A DNA stretch of 36,216 nucleotides from Defluviitaleaceae bacterium (GTDB taxonomy: Bacteria; Bacillota; Clostridia; Lachnospirales; WQUN01), in assembly GCA_009781765.1 (NCBI GenBank), contig WQVC01000019.1, positions 1-36,216 on the forward strand, in the 5' to 3' direction. Below, piece after piece: positions 1 through 7,610 of the stretch. Position 1 is the first letter of the stretch. Each line of letters begins with the position of its first letter. Position numbers and translations under genes: made by a program. The notes beneath the pieces were generated by a model. It did no database searches, was not told the origin of the DNA, and saw only the letters and a list, made by a program, of their open reading frames with translations.

Positions 1-9
1 GATTTCACC

Positions 10-318
10 ATGGAAAACATGGAAAATTATCCGTTTATACGCGGGGGAGCTATACTCTCGGCAAAAGCACTTGCACTGATAGATACAATATTACTGAGCT
101 TCGAAATAGGCGACCGCGTAAAACAATTGCGCGAAGCAAACAACATGTCGGTGAAAGACCTCGCAAAGCAAATGAGCATACGCACGGTTCATTTGAAAAT
201 GATTGAATCCGGAGGCCGTGGAATTACGGCATACAACTGCCTGAAACTGCATGAAATTTTTGGCGTATCCATTCAGTACATCGTTACCGGGAAAGAGCTT
301 GAGGATAGGGCAGATTGA
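10..318 (+). CDS. XRE-family helix-turn-helix regulator
   Basis: Predicted DNA-binding regulator of 102 residues. From about residue 33 it matches a Cro/C1-type HTH: IGDRVKQLREANNMSVKDLA, then a second helix pair and the typical ending LHEIFGVSIQYIVTGKE. The first 32 residues are not part of the HTH and are unassigned. ATG at 10 is used, but the frame is open to base 1 and no ribosome binding site is visible, so the true start could lie upstream; ATG at 19 is also possible. The 3' end overlaps the convergent aminopeptidase gene by 35 bp. The target is unknown. Confidence 0.75.
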   Translation: MENMENYPFIRGGAILSAKALALIDTILLSFEIGDRVKQLREANNMSVKDLAKQMSIRTVHLKMIESGGRGITAYNCLKLHEIFGVSIQYIVTGKELEDRAD

Positions 319-2197
319 TTTCCGCAGACAACCGTGCAAAAACTCTTTTGTTATAACTTTCAATCCATTCGCGCTCGATGTCGGTGAGAAGTTCGGGCAA
401 AATCGCGCGGGTGTCGATGGGGCAAAGCGTCAAAACTTCGAAGCAGAGGAAATTTTCAAATTCCGCATCCTTTACGCACAAAACATTCTCGGTGCGAATG
501 CCGTAGCGACCGGGCTTGTAAAGTGCGGGTTCGTTTGTGACAAGCATACCGGGTTCAAGCGCAACGGCGTTGTGATGCGGCGAAATATTATGCGGGCCTT
601 CGTGAACGCTCAGGCAAAATCCGAGTCCGTGTCCCGTGCCGTGACTGTAGTTTTGCCCGCTCTGCCAAAGGGGAAGCCGCGCCAAAATATCGAGCTGCGT
701 ACCGGTTGTTCCCTTGGGGAAAACGGCGCGGGCAAGGGCGATATGCCCCTTCAGCACAAGCGTGTAATCGCGGCGCATTTCGTCGGTAAGCGCGCCCAAA
801 GGAATTGTTCGCGTGGTGTCGGTTGTGCCGTCGAGATACTGCCCGCCCGTGTCGAGCAGCAAAAATCCTTCGGGACGAAGCACCGTTTCGCCGCCGCTGT
901 AATGAGCCTCGGCGGCATTCGCGCCGTATGCGGAAATCGTGTCGAAACTGTCGCACAAATAGCCTGCTTGCTCGGCACGAAATTTTTGCAACATGCGCAC
1001 AACGTCGCCTTCTGTGACGGTTGACCCCGCCGCCATCGCGCTTTCAAGCCAACTCAGAGTTTTTGTCATCGCAATGCCTTCTTTCAGGAAGGCGTTTTTT
1101 ATTTGACCGATTTCGTGGGGCGTTTTTACGGCTTTCAGACGAGGAATAATTTCGTCGGCGGGCTTAAATTCGGCGCGACGCTCCGTCGGAATCGACTCCG
1201 CAAGCAAAACATTTGTTGTGTGAGGATTAAAAAAAATTTTTTTCGCCGGAAAATTTTTTAAAAAATCCGGCAGAGCGGCGTAATCGTGAATCGTAAATTC
1301 CGGCAGATGCAAGCCCGCAATTTTTTTCGCGTCGATAAAAAGATGCGCCTCGGTTTGCGTAACAACGGCGAATGCGTACACAACCGGAAGCCCTGAAATA
1401 TCGCGCCCGCGAAGGTTTGTAAGCCACGCGACGGAATCAAGCGAGGTTACGAGATACGCAGAATCGTTTCCGGCTTCGAGGGAACGCGCCGCCGCCGACA
1501 CTTGCCCCCGGCGTTCTTTTCCGGATTCGAGGGAACGCGCCGCCGCCGGCACTTGTCCCCGGCGTTCTTGTCCGGCTTCGAGGGAATGCGCCGCCGCCGA
1601 CACTTGCCCCCGGCTCTCACTGTGCGCTTGGCGCACTCCCCGGCTTCCGCCGTGCGCCTGGCGCACGCGCACAAGAAAGAGCTTTTCGGCGCGGGATTGC
1701 CCGGAAAATTCAAGTGCGTGTTCAAAGGCGGGTTCGCAGGGAAGGGGAGGGCGGTTGCGCCAAATTTGCCCCACCAAGTCCTCGTTGTATGAAAAAAGCG
1801 CGTTTTTTACGCGCAACATGTCCTTGATTGTTTTGAATGATGTAACGGTTACTGTGCGTCCGTCGAAACCGACGCGCCCGCTTTGGGGAATTTTCTCCGC
1901 CAAAAAAGCCTGATATGTTATGGCTTCCGGCATTTTAAAAAGCCGGATTTCGCTTCCGGCTAATTCTCGTTCGGCTTGAATAAAATATCGTCCGTCCGTC
2001 CAAAGTCCGGATTCGTGCATGGTGACAACAAGCAGCCCCGCCGACCCGGTGAATCCGCTGAGCCATTTTCTCGCGCACCAAAAATCGGCGACATATTCGC
2101 TTGCGTGTGCGTCGCCGCTCGGAATTATATATGCGTCAAGCCCGCGTTCCCGCATAAGATTTCGCAATGCGGCGATGCGGGCATCAGGGAAATTCAC
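284..2197 (-). CDS. Xaa-Pro aminopeptidase (M24 family) with internal repeat insert
   Basis: Cytosolic metallopeptidase removing N-terminal residues that precede proline. Residues 1-165 are a creatinase-type N-terminal domain, followed by a second such domain and a C-terminal pita-bread catalytic domain. The five metal ligands of the family are visible: D449 and D460 (LLLDTGG...DGTTD), H523 (HGTGHGLG), E556 (VTNEPALY) and E570 (IRTENV). Normal family length is about 590-620; this protein has 637 because of a low-complexity insert at residues 178-245. The start is GTG at 2197, overlapping the zapA stop as GTGA, which implies translational coupling to zapA. The sequence after the insert (AYLVTSLDSVAWLTNLRG) is well conserved, so the gene looks functional. 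Confidence 0.92.
   Translation of the reverse strand: MNFPDARIAALRNLMRERGLDAYIIPSGDAHASEYVADFWCARKWLSGFTGSAGLLVVTMHESGLWTDGRYFIQAERELAGSEIRLFKMPEAITYQAFLAEKIPQSGRVGFDGRTVTVTSFKTIKDMLRVKNALFSYNEDLVGQIWRNRPPLPCEPAFEHALEFSGQSRAEKLFLVRVRQAHGGSRGVRQAHSESRGQVSAAAHSLEAGQERRGQVPAAARSLESGKERRGQVSAAARSLEAGNDSAYLVTSLDSVAWLTNLRGRDISGLPVVYAFAVVTQTEAHLFIDAKKIAGLHLPEFTIHDYAALPDFLKNFPAKKIFFNPHTTNVLLAESIPTERRAEFKPADEIIPRLKAVKTPHEIGQIKNAFLKEGIAMTKTLSWLESAMAAGSTVTEGDVVRMLQKFRAEQAGYLCDSFDTISAYGANAAEAHYSGGETVLRPEGFLLLDTGGQYLDGTTDTTRTIPLGALTDEMRRDYTLVLKGHIALARAVFPKGTTGTQLDILARLPLWQSGQNYSHGTGHGLGFCLSVHEGPHNISPHHNAVALEPGMLVTNEPALYKPGRYGIRTENVLCVKDAEFENFLCFEVLTLCPIDTRAILPELLTDIEREWIESYNKRVFARLSAEINLPYPQALSR
1460..1666 (-). 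repeat. In-frame tandem repeat insert in the aminopeptidase gene
   Basis: Two 30-bp units encode VRQAHGGSRG and VRQAHSESRG. They are followed by three 51-bp units encoding RGQVSAAAHSLEAGQER-like 17-mers (residues 196-212, 213-229, 230-246). The block is GC-rich and contains short palindromes such as CGTGCGCCTGGCGCACG. It keeps the reading frame and falls at a domain boundary between the two creatinase-type N-terminal domains. It reads as a selfish or slippage-expanded insert rather than a functional domain. Confidence 0.8.
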
Positions 2198-2628
2198 AGT
2201 GCCGCCTTAAAGTTTTTTTTTGGAAGGGTCAAAATATTTTCGCCCTCCGGAGGATTTTCCGCGTCAAAACTTTTAATGAAATCGTCGAGTTCTTTTTTCG
2301 TGCGGTAAAGTTCGGATTTTACTTTTTTTACTTCACTTCCGAGGCGCGAATTTTCCTCCTGCAATTTGCTCATTTCTTGCACGAGTTGCTTGTGCAACGA
2401 GTCGAGCCGCTGAAATTTATCAAGAGTTTTGTGATAGTCGTCCGCGATATTCAGGGCAATAAGCAAGGTGCGAAAATGGTCGTCAATTGCCGCCGCAACG
2501 CTTTTGGATTTGATTTCGTTAATTTTTTCGTCGGCATATCGCGCCAAACGCTGTAAGTAGTCGGGCTGCTCGTTTGATTTGAGCGTAACAATTTCGCCGC
2601 CGATTACAACATCAACTTTTCCATCCAT
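2194..2628 (-). CDS. zapA: Cell division protein ZapA
   Basis: Small FtsZ-ring associated protein that cross-links FtsZ filaments at mid-cell. The N-terminus (VDVVIGGEIVTLKSNEQPDY) is the typical ZapA beta-hairpin with the family L.S.E.P.Y pattern. Residues 25-60 form the dimerisation helices, and the C-terminal half is coiled coil (MSKLQEENSRLGSEVKKVKS). At 144 residues it is longer than E. coli ZapA (109), as is common in Bacillota. ATG at 2628 has a strong AGGAG eight bases upstream. It overlaps the downstream aminopeptidase by 4 bp. Confidence 0.88.
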   Translation of the reverse strand: MDGKVDVVIGGEIVTLKSNEQPDYLQRLARYADEKINEIKSKSVAAAIDDHFRTLLIALNIADDYHKTLDKFQRLDSLHKQLVQEMSKLQEENSRLGSEVKKVKSELYRTKKELDDFIKSFDAENPPEGENILTLPKKNFKAAL

Positions 2629-2673
2629 TGCATATTCTCCTTTTCTCGGGAAAAAATAATTTGCGGTGATGAT

Positions 2674-3099
2674 ATGAAAAATTTTTTACTTTGCGCGTTT
2701 TTGACATTTGTTTTTACAAGCCCTGAAATCGAAATGCTTGCCGAAATTAACAAGGCTCGTGCGGCACACGGCGTACCGGTTTTGGCAATCAACCATGAGG
2801 CGGCGCGGCTTGCGCGATATCGAACGGAAGAAATGGTCACGCTTGATTTTTTCGGCCACGGTTCTCGGCTTTACGGCGACCCCGATGAAATGCTTGTGCG
2901 GTTCGGAGTGCCGTTTGCGGAAGCGGGCGTAAATATCGCAAAAGGGCAAGAAACCGCCGGCGAGGCTGTAAATGCGTGGCTTGTGTCGCCGGAACACGCG
3001 AAAAATTTGCTTAACGAAAGTTTTACATCGGCAGGGGTCGGGCTTTCTCGCAACGACGACATTTTCTATTGGACGATTTTTTTAATATCGGACACGTAA
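2674..3099 (+). CDS. Small secreted CAP/SCP-domain protein
   Basis: CAP (SCP/PR-1-like) superfamily protein of 141 residues with an N-terminal hydrophobic signal sequence (residues 1-16, MKNFLLCAFLTFVFTSP). The family pattern is clear: EMLAEINKARAAHGVPVLAI, then LARYRTEEMV, FGHGS, and a closing GEAVNAWLVSPEHAKNLL...AGVGLS. The CAP-cavity His and Glu candidates are H70 of FGHGS and the Glu of VSPEHAKNLL. Bacterial CAP proteins are extracellular and of mostly unknown role; in spore formers the YkwD type is common. It is divergent from zapA with a 45-bp gap and overlaps the convergent gene 3066-4313 by 34 bp. The ribosome binding site is weak (GGTGAT). Confidence 0.8.
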   Translation: MKNFLLCAFLTFVFTSPEIEMLAEINKARAAHGVPVLAINHEAARLARYRTEEMVTLDFFGHGSRLYGDPDEMLVRFGVPFAEAGVNIAKGQETAGEAVNAWLVSPEHAKNLLNESFTSAGVGLSRNDDIFYWTIFLISDT

Positions 3100-4313
3100 T
3101 CCTCAACAAGCGGCGTTGAGGATGAAGTCCGCCCTGTTTTTTTCATGTGCGAGAGGAGAGACGCAAGGGATTCGTTATGCATGGCAAGACCGCGTTTTTC
3201 TCCGGTAAGCCAACTGTCGCCTGCGGCAATCACCTTTGCATAATCCTCGCGCGTGTACCGCCACGGCACAAAATTTTTTTCAAACTCGACGTACAATTTA
3301 TCGGCTAATTCAAGCCCTTTGTAGTTCATTCCGCCCGCGAAATACATATCCGTTTCGCTGAATAATTTCAGCAAACAAACCAACGCAGCGTTAAATCCGC
3401 CCGTAGGGCAAATAATAGTGCATTTTACGTCGGTCAGTTGCGACGAAACTGCGGAAAAAATTTGCGGTTCTTCTAATATGAAAACTTTATTGCAGTGCGC
3501 GGTTGCATGAGTGAAACTGCTGATATTTTCAAGGGTAAGTACATGCGCCTGATTGAGATTTTCATAGTGCGCACAAGCGGAGTCCGCCGACAGCCCGAAA
3601 ACGGTGACAGTGCTTAACATTCCGTGGCTTAAAATCCCCGCTCGATAATGCAAAAAAACGCTGTTCTCGGCAGTTGACGGTACTTGAACATCAAACTTGC
3701 AAGCCAGTGCTTTTAAAAAAAGTAATCCGTGAGTGCCGGAAAAATCAAGTGCGCCGGGACTGTCGGTGTATTTTTCGGAAAATTCCGCAAGGGGTACGAG
3801 ATTTTCGCCGGTATTGTTTAATGCGTCTGCCGTTTGGCGAATCATGCGAATTGCGGCTTTCTGGTCCGCCAAATAATAGTCGGCAACGGCACGATATGTG
3901 CGGCGTGTTTGGGCAGCAACCTCTTTGAGCCAAATTTCGGCAGAAGTGTTCCTGAACTTTGCCGAAAGTGCGAAAACTTCTGCGGCGAAAGCCGTCGGTT
4001 TTTTCGTTTCACTTCTTACGGGTTTGCCGATATATCGCGCCAAAACATCGCCGAGCGAAACATCAGCCAAAAAATTTTTACAAAGCTGCCGTTCGAAATC
4101 CGCAAGCCCGATTCGGATTAACGCCTGATTATAGTAATCGCGGCTGAAAAATTTAGAAAGCGCGGATTCTTCAGCCGCGCTCGGACGGGGAAGACGTACT
4201 GCGCCGAATGCGCGACCGTACTGCACGTACATATCGAACATTGCCCTTAAAACGCGCTCGAATCCGAGATTGGATTTAAAAAATTGCATAATTTGCTCAA
4301 TTTGCGCGTCCAT
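3066..4313 (-). CDS. Orphan JetD-like protein (TIGR02679/DUF2399), degenerate Toprim
   Basis: A 415-residue protein resembling TIGR02679, the family that includes the JetD nuclease subunit of Wadjet anti-plasmid systems. Matching landmarks are VLTLENISSF (257-267), KVFILEEPQIF (277-287, the Toprim Glu region), IICPTGGFNAALVCLLKLF (300-318, family CTSGQ...AALRLL) and FAGGMNYKGLELADKL (325-340), followed by VPWRYTREDY (349-358, family PWRM..DY). In family members the fourth block is usually YHGDFDWPGL. Here the catalytic DxD reads G328-x-N330, so nuclease activity is doubtful. No jetA, jetB or jetC is present in the window. ATG at 4313 follows GAGGTCTGACAT. The family assignment is by remembered motif, not a search. 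Confidence 0.6.
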   Translation of the reverse strand: MDAQIEQIMQFFKSNLGFERVLRAMFDMYVQYGRAFGAVRLPRPSAAEESALSKFFSRDYYNQALIRIGLADFERQLCKNFLADVSLGDVLARYIGKPVRSETKKPTAFAAEVFALSAKFRNTSAEIWLKEVAAQTRRTYRAVADYYLADQKAAIRMIRQTADALNNTGENLVPLAEFSEKYTDSPGALDFSGTHGLLFLKALACKFDVQVPSTAENSVFLHYRAGILSHGMLSTVTVFGLSADSACAHYENLNQAHVLTLENISSFTHATAHCNKVFILEEPQIFSAVSSQLTDVKCTIICPTGGFNAALVCLLKLFSETDMYFAGGMNYKGLELADKLYVEFEKNFVPWRYTREDYAKVIAAGDSWLTGEKRGLAMHNESLASLLSHMKKTGRTSSSTPLVEDYVSDIKKIVQ

Positions 4314-4336
4314 ATGTCAGACCTCCTCGGAAATTC

Positions 4337-4579
4337 TTACTTCTTTTCGAGCTCCCTGAGCGCAATTGCAAGTTGGTCGGGGCAGGATGTGCCTCGCATA
4401 CCGCATTTTATGCCGCTGATAAGCGGGATGATTTCATCGACTTTGCGCCCTTTTGCAAGCTGAGAAATGCCCTGCAAATTGCCTTGGCAACCGTTTGAAA
4501 ATTTAACTTCATTTATAACGCCGCCCTGAACATCAATAAAAATTTCGTTGGAACAAACACCTTTTGTTCTGTATGTCAT
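4337..4579 (-). CDS. TSCPD-domain protein, TIGR03905 family
   Basis: An 80-residue protein of the TIGR03905 family, related to the C-terminal TSCPD domain of ribonucleotide reductases. Four conserved cysteines (C9, C31, C59, C66) sit in GVCSNEI, NGCQGN, IKCGMRGTSCPDQL and suggest a metal or redox centre; the role is unknown. The start is ATG at 4579 because AGGAG lies seven bases upstream; a longer reading to 4600 lacks such a site. It begins 1 bp after the pepF stop codon, so the two are probably one transcript. Confidence 0.85.
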   Translation of the reverse strand: MTYRTKGVCSNEIFIDVQGGVINEVKFSNGCQGNLQGISQLAKGRKVDEIIPLISGIKCGMRGTSCPDQLAIALRELEKK

Positions 4580-4580
4580 G

Positions 4581-6347
4581 TTAATGCTCCTTTCCCTCAA
4601 ATTCTTTTATCGTATTTTTGATTACATCAAGCGCGCTTGCCCAAAACGCCGAATCTTCGACGTTTATGCCCAAGGTTTCGCAGCTTTCTTTGATGGGCAT
4701 TTTGCCGGAAATGCGAAGGAAGTCGTCGTATTTTTTTCCGAACGCGACGGGGTCGGCGTCGTAAATTTTATAAAGCCCGTTTGCAAGAAGATGCCCGAAT
4801 GCGTAAGGGAAATTATAAAAACTGAAGCCGGCACTGTAATAATGGGGTTTTATTGCCCACATATACGGATGAAGAAGTTTCGGGTCGAGGCCGTCGCCGT
4901 ATGCGGTGCGTTGAGCGGTAAGCATCAATTCATTAAGCTCGTTTACGGAAAGGGGATGGTCTTTTCGCGCTTCGAACACGCTTTTTTCAAATAAATAGCG
5001 CGAATAAATGTCCAAAATTACTTGCGTCGCGTCTTGCAGACTGTTTTCAATCAATTGAAGTTTCGCGTCGCCCTGCAAAGTTTTAAGCGCGGCGTTTGTG
5101 ACAATCATTTCGCAAAAAGTTGACGCCGTTTCCGCAAGCGGCATAGGATAATGCGTATTTAAAATGCCTTCCTGCATAACCTGCATACTGTGATAGCCGT
5201 GACCGAGTTCGTGGGCGAGGGTGATAATATCCGACAAATTGCCGCCGAAGTTTAATAAAATGCGGAACTGTTTAATCGCATAAATGTCGCCGCAGAACGC
5301 GCCGCTGACCTTGCCTTCGCGGGGGTAAACGTCAATCCACGATTTATCAAATGCTTGCTTCGCAATCGCTTCCATGCCCGGCGAAAATTGAGCGAAATTT
5401 TCCGTGATAAATTTCTTCGCCTCATCGTATGAATATTTTTTGTCGCAGGACGCGCCGACCGGAGCAAATAAATCATAAAAAGGCAGAGAAATTTTGCCCA
5501 AATAACGCGCTTTTGCTTTCAAATAATCGCGGAAAATTTGCAAATTTGCATCAATTGCTTCAAACATGGCGTCGAGTGTTTTTTCCGTCATGCCGCTGTC
5601 GAAAAGAGTGCGCTCAAGAGGATTTCGGAATTTGCGCAAATTGCTGAGAAGATTCACTTCGCCCTTGATGCTGTTCATGGCGGCGGCGCAACTTTCTTCA
5701 ATTTTCGGATACGCCGCAAGCTCGGCTTCGTATGCGGCGCGGCGAACATCGGCGTCGGAATCGTAGGCGAGATTTCGGCACTCGTTTATGCCGATTGTGT
5801 GCATTTCGCCGGATTTGGGGTCGGTATATTCGCATGTAAGCATCGAAACCAACTTGTCCTGCAAAAGCCCCCACGAACCCGAGCCCGTGTTTGACATTTG
5901 CGCGGCAAGAGTTTCTTCGTCCTCGCTCATCATATGAGAATATTCTTTAGCCATATGGCGAAGCTGATACGCATATTCACCGACGCCGTGTTCTTCGGCA
6001 AGTGCGGCAATATCGCCGCCGTTTTCAATAGTTTTTGCCAAAAATTTTGCCAAGCGCACTTTCATGCGGCTCGTTTCCGCATCAATCGCGTCAAGCAGAT
6101 AAATGAACTTAGATGCGTCGTCGTTGGAAGTGTCGGTTGCGTAAATGTAGTTCGAAAAAGAGCTTAACCGGTCGTTTTTTGCGGCGTATTGCTCCAAAAT
6201 TTTTATAACCGCCGCCGCATCCGTAAATGATTCGATTTTCACGGTGTTCAGCTCCTCAACGAGTTTCGGAACCTCCAAAAAATCCGCCTCAAATTCCGGC
6301 GTGTTAAACCCTGCATAAATGTCTTTTAAACACCATTTTTCAGCCAT
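4581..6347 (-). CDS. pepF: Oligoendopeptidase F (M3B)
   Basis: Cytosolic zinc metallopeptidase degrading oligopeptides, 588 residues from the chosen start (family about 600). The zinc motif HELGH is present in IITLAHELGHGYHSM, with the downstream Glu in PLAETASTFCEMIV. The N-terminal half carries the helical M3B domain, and YNFPYAFGHLLANGLY near the end is typical. ATG at 6347 has GAGGAGG six bases upstream, so this start is preferred over an ATG at 6404 that lies inside the preceding terminator. It is transcribed in the same direction as the TSCPD gene. Confidence 0.93.
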   Translation of the reverse strand: MAEKWCLKDIYAGFNTPEFEADFLEVPKLVEELNTVKIESFTDAAAVIKILEQYAAKNDRLSSFSNYIYATDTSNDDASKFIYLLDAIDAETSRMKVRLAKFLAKTIENGGDIAALAEEHGVGEYAYQLRHMAKEYSHMMSEDEETLAAQMSNTGSGSWGLLQDKLVSMLTCEYTDPKSGEMHTIGINECRNLAYDSDADVRRAAYEAELAAYPKIEESCAAAMNSIKGEVNLLSNLRKFRNPLERTLFDSGMTEKTLDAMFEAIDANLQIFRDYLKAKARYLGKISLPFYDLFAPVGASCDKKYSYDEAKKFITENFAQFSPGMEAIAKQAFDKSWIDVYPREGKVSGAFCGDIYAIKQFRILLNFGGNLSDIITLAHELGHGYHSMQVMQEGILNTHYPMPLAETASTFCEMIVTNAALKTLQGDAKLQLIENSLQDATQVILDIYSRYLFEKSVFEARKDHPLSVNELNELMLTAQRTAYGDGLDPKLLHPYMWAIKPHYYSAGFSFYNFPYAFGHLLANGLYKIYDADPVAFGKKYDDFLRISGKMPIKESCETLGINVEDSAFWASALDVIKNTIKEFEGKEH

Positions 6348-6385
6348 AAGCTGCCTCCTCATATGCATTTTATATGAATACGAAA

Positions 6386-6409
6386 AAGGAATGGGCTCCC
6401 CCATTCCTT
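6386..6409 (-). terminator. Terminator of the HPr-like gene
   Basis: A perfect 10-bp stem (AAGGAATGGG with CCCATTCCTT) and a 4-base loop, followed on the minus strand by TTTTT. It ends the HPr-like transcript before pepF. Confidence 0.8.
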
Positions 6410-6427
6410 AAATTTTTTGGCAAAAAA

Positions 6428-6658
6428 TCAGACGATATACGCTTTCAGAAGGGGCATCAAGCGTTCCGCCGCTGCTTCGTCGTGGATTGTGACTTTAAGC
6501 GGCTTTGTTAAATCAAGGCTGAAAATCCCCATAATAGATTTTGCGTCAACAACATAGCGGTCGGAGCCGAGGTCGATGTCGCCTTCAAGCGGCCCGACGA
6601 CGTTTACGAAGCCTTTTACTTTTTCAACGGTATCCAACAAAACTTGTGCAGTTGTCAT
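6428..6658 (-). CDS. HPr-family phosphocarrier-like protein lacking the active His
   Basis: A 76-residue HPr-fold protein. The regulatory serine region is intact (AKSIMGIFSLDL, S41 aligning with Ser46 of HPr). The N-terminal segment that should hold the phosphorylated His15 reads DTVEKVKGFVNVVG, with no histidine. Such paralogues are common in Clostridia and probably do not carry phosphate in the PTS; a role as a regulatory HPr-like protein is inference. ATG at 6658 follows GGGAGGTAACC. It has its own promoter (6691-6719) and terminator (6386-6409), so it is monocistronic. Confidence 0.85.
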   Translation of the reverse strand: MTTAQVLLDTVEKVKGFVNVVGPLEGDIDLGSDRYVVDAKSIMGIFSLDLTKPLKVTIHDEAAAERLMPLLKAYIV

Positions 6659-6690
6659 GGTTACCTCCCTCAAATTGTAAATACGACCCT

Positions 6691-6719
6691 ATTGTAAAGC
6701 ATTGTCGGGAAACAGTCAA
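6691..6719 (-). promoter_or_regulatory. Sigma-A type promoter for the HPr-like gene
   Basis: On the minus strand TTGACT (6719-6714), a 17-base spacer and TACAAT (6696-6691), 33 bp upstream of the ATG. Confidence 0.7.
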
Positions 6720-6745
6720 GAATTTTTTTGCTGTGAAAGAAAAAT

Positions 6746-7177
6746 TTACAAGTAATACATGTAACCTTCGCCGGATTTGTTCACAATATCTTCAAGCGAT
6801 ATGCCGGACAAAACTTCTTTTACGGCATTATCCAGCACGGCATAAACATTGTCGTTTACGGACTTTTCGAGAGCTTCGTCGCTTTTTGCAACGGTCGCTT
6901 CGGTTTTTTCAAACATGCCGGATTCAACGGCCGACAGGATATCGTACACGGTTATGTCGTTCGGCTGTTTTGCCAAATAATAACCGCCCCCCGACCCCTT
7001 AACCGACGTAACGAAACCTCCGCGTTTTAACAGAGCAAAAACTTGCTCGAGATATATTTTCGAAATTTCCAATCGTTCCGAGATGCTTACAACAGTTACG
7101 ATTTTTCCGACGCCTTCATGTTTAGCCATGCTTGACAAAACTGCAAGACCGTAGCGTCCTTTGGATGATATTTTCAT
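6746..7177 (-). CDS. cymR: Rrf2-family regulator, CymR-like
   Basis: A 143-residue Rrf2 winged-helix repressor. The start MKISSKGRYGLAVLSSMA, the HTH segment with ISKIYLEQVFALLKRGG, and the wing KGSGGGYYLA are canonical. It lacks the three cysteines that bind an Fe-S cluster in IscR, and its C-terminus GEGYMYYL resembles that of CymR, the cysteine-metabolism repressor of Bacillota that works with CysK. It lies upstream of and divergent from cysK, which fits that role. ATG at 7177 is preferred because GGTGATGCTT precedes it; alternative starts at 7183 or 7186 would add two or three residues. CymR identity rather than another Rrf2 protein is inference. Confidence 0.75.
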   Translation of the reverse strand: MKISSKGRYGLAVLSSMAKHEGVGKIVTVVSISERLEISKIYLEQVFALLKRGGFVTSVKGSGGGYYLAKQPNDITVYDILSAVESGMFEKTEATVAKSDEALEKSVNDNVYAVLDNAVKEVLSGISLEDIVNKSGEGYMYYL

Positions 7178-7219
7178 AAGCATCACCGTTTCTTTTTTTC
7201 GATAACTATAGCATTTTCA

Positions 7220-7295
7220 GTTTTCGTTGTCGCGTTGCGAGCCGGAAATCGCAGGCAACAGTGCGTTTCCGGCGAAGCAAGGCGACTACGAAAAC
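7220..7295. repeat. Palindromic element, family A (short divergent copy)
   Basis: Imperfect palindrome with ends GTTTTCGTTGTCGC and GCGACTACGAAAAC. The interior has GAGCCGGAAATCGC facing TGCGTTTCCGGCGAA, the same motifs as the element at 7354-7457. It occupies the first part of the gap between the cymR-like gene and cysK. Confidence 0.6.
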
Positions 7296-7353
7296 AAAAA
7301 TTGCGATATACACGAAAATTCGTGATTTCAAAATCAATCGGTAACCGCTCAGC

Positions 7354-7457
7354 TATAGCGAACGCCTTTGAGAACCGTGAAGGCGAGCCGGGAAATCGCG
7401 GGCATCAGCGCGTTTTCCGGCGAAACCTGAACGGGCTTCTCAAGTGCGTTCGCTATA
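7354..7457. repeat. Palindromic element, family A (full copy)
   Basis: A 104-bp element with perfect 12-bp terminal inverted repeats (TATAGCGAACGC and GCGTTCGCTATA) and imperfectly paired arms. The right half holds a block starting GCGCGTTTTCCG and running to CTTCTCAAG that recurs almost unchanged near 24802 and 31740. It ends 72 bp before the cysK -35 box. It encodes nothing recognisable. Confidence 0.75.
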
Positions 7458-7528
7458 CCAAATAGGTTTTGAATAATTTCGGCGTCTTCAAATAAGATTG
7501 CAGGGCTTCGCCCCCGCGAACTTTCTTG

Positions 7529-7557
7529 TTGACAAATAATAAATGCGGGCATAAAAT
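7529..7557 (+). promoter_or_regulatory. Sigma-A promoter of the cysK operon
   Basis: TTGACA (7529-7534), a 17-base spacer and TAAAAT (7552-7557), about 54 bp before the cysK ATG. A near-consensus promoter. Confidence 0.8.
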
Positions 7558-7574
7558 AAATTGCATATTTATTT
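7554..7574 (+). promoter_or_regulatory. Candidate CymR-like operator
   Basis: An inverted repeat AAATAAA-N7-TTTATTT overlapping the -10 box and transcription start of the cysK promoter, a position suited to repression. Binding by the divergent Rrf2 protein is inferred from position only; AT-rich chance palindromy is possible. Confidence 0.4.
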
Positions 7575-7610
7575 AGTATGTATTATATGTTATCGAGAGG
7601 GGCATTAAAA

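Noticed and set aside
251-1024. 257-codon open frame on the plus strand
   Set aside because: It is antisense to conserved catalytic-domain codons of the aminopeptidase and resembles no protein.
1078-1102. GCCTTC/GAAGGC stem followed by TTTTTT, terminator-like
   Set aside because: It lies inside the aminopeptidase coding region on the opposite strand with no gene ending there; coincidence of codons.
3066-4313. Full Wadjet defence system
   Set aside because: No jetA, jetB or jetC candidates are present, and the DxD motif is missing.
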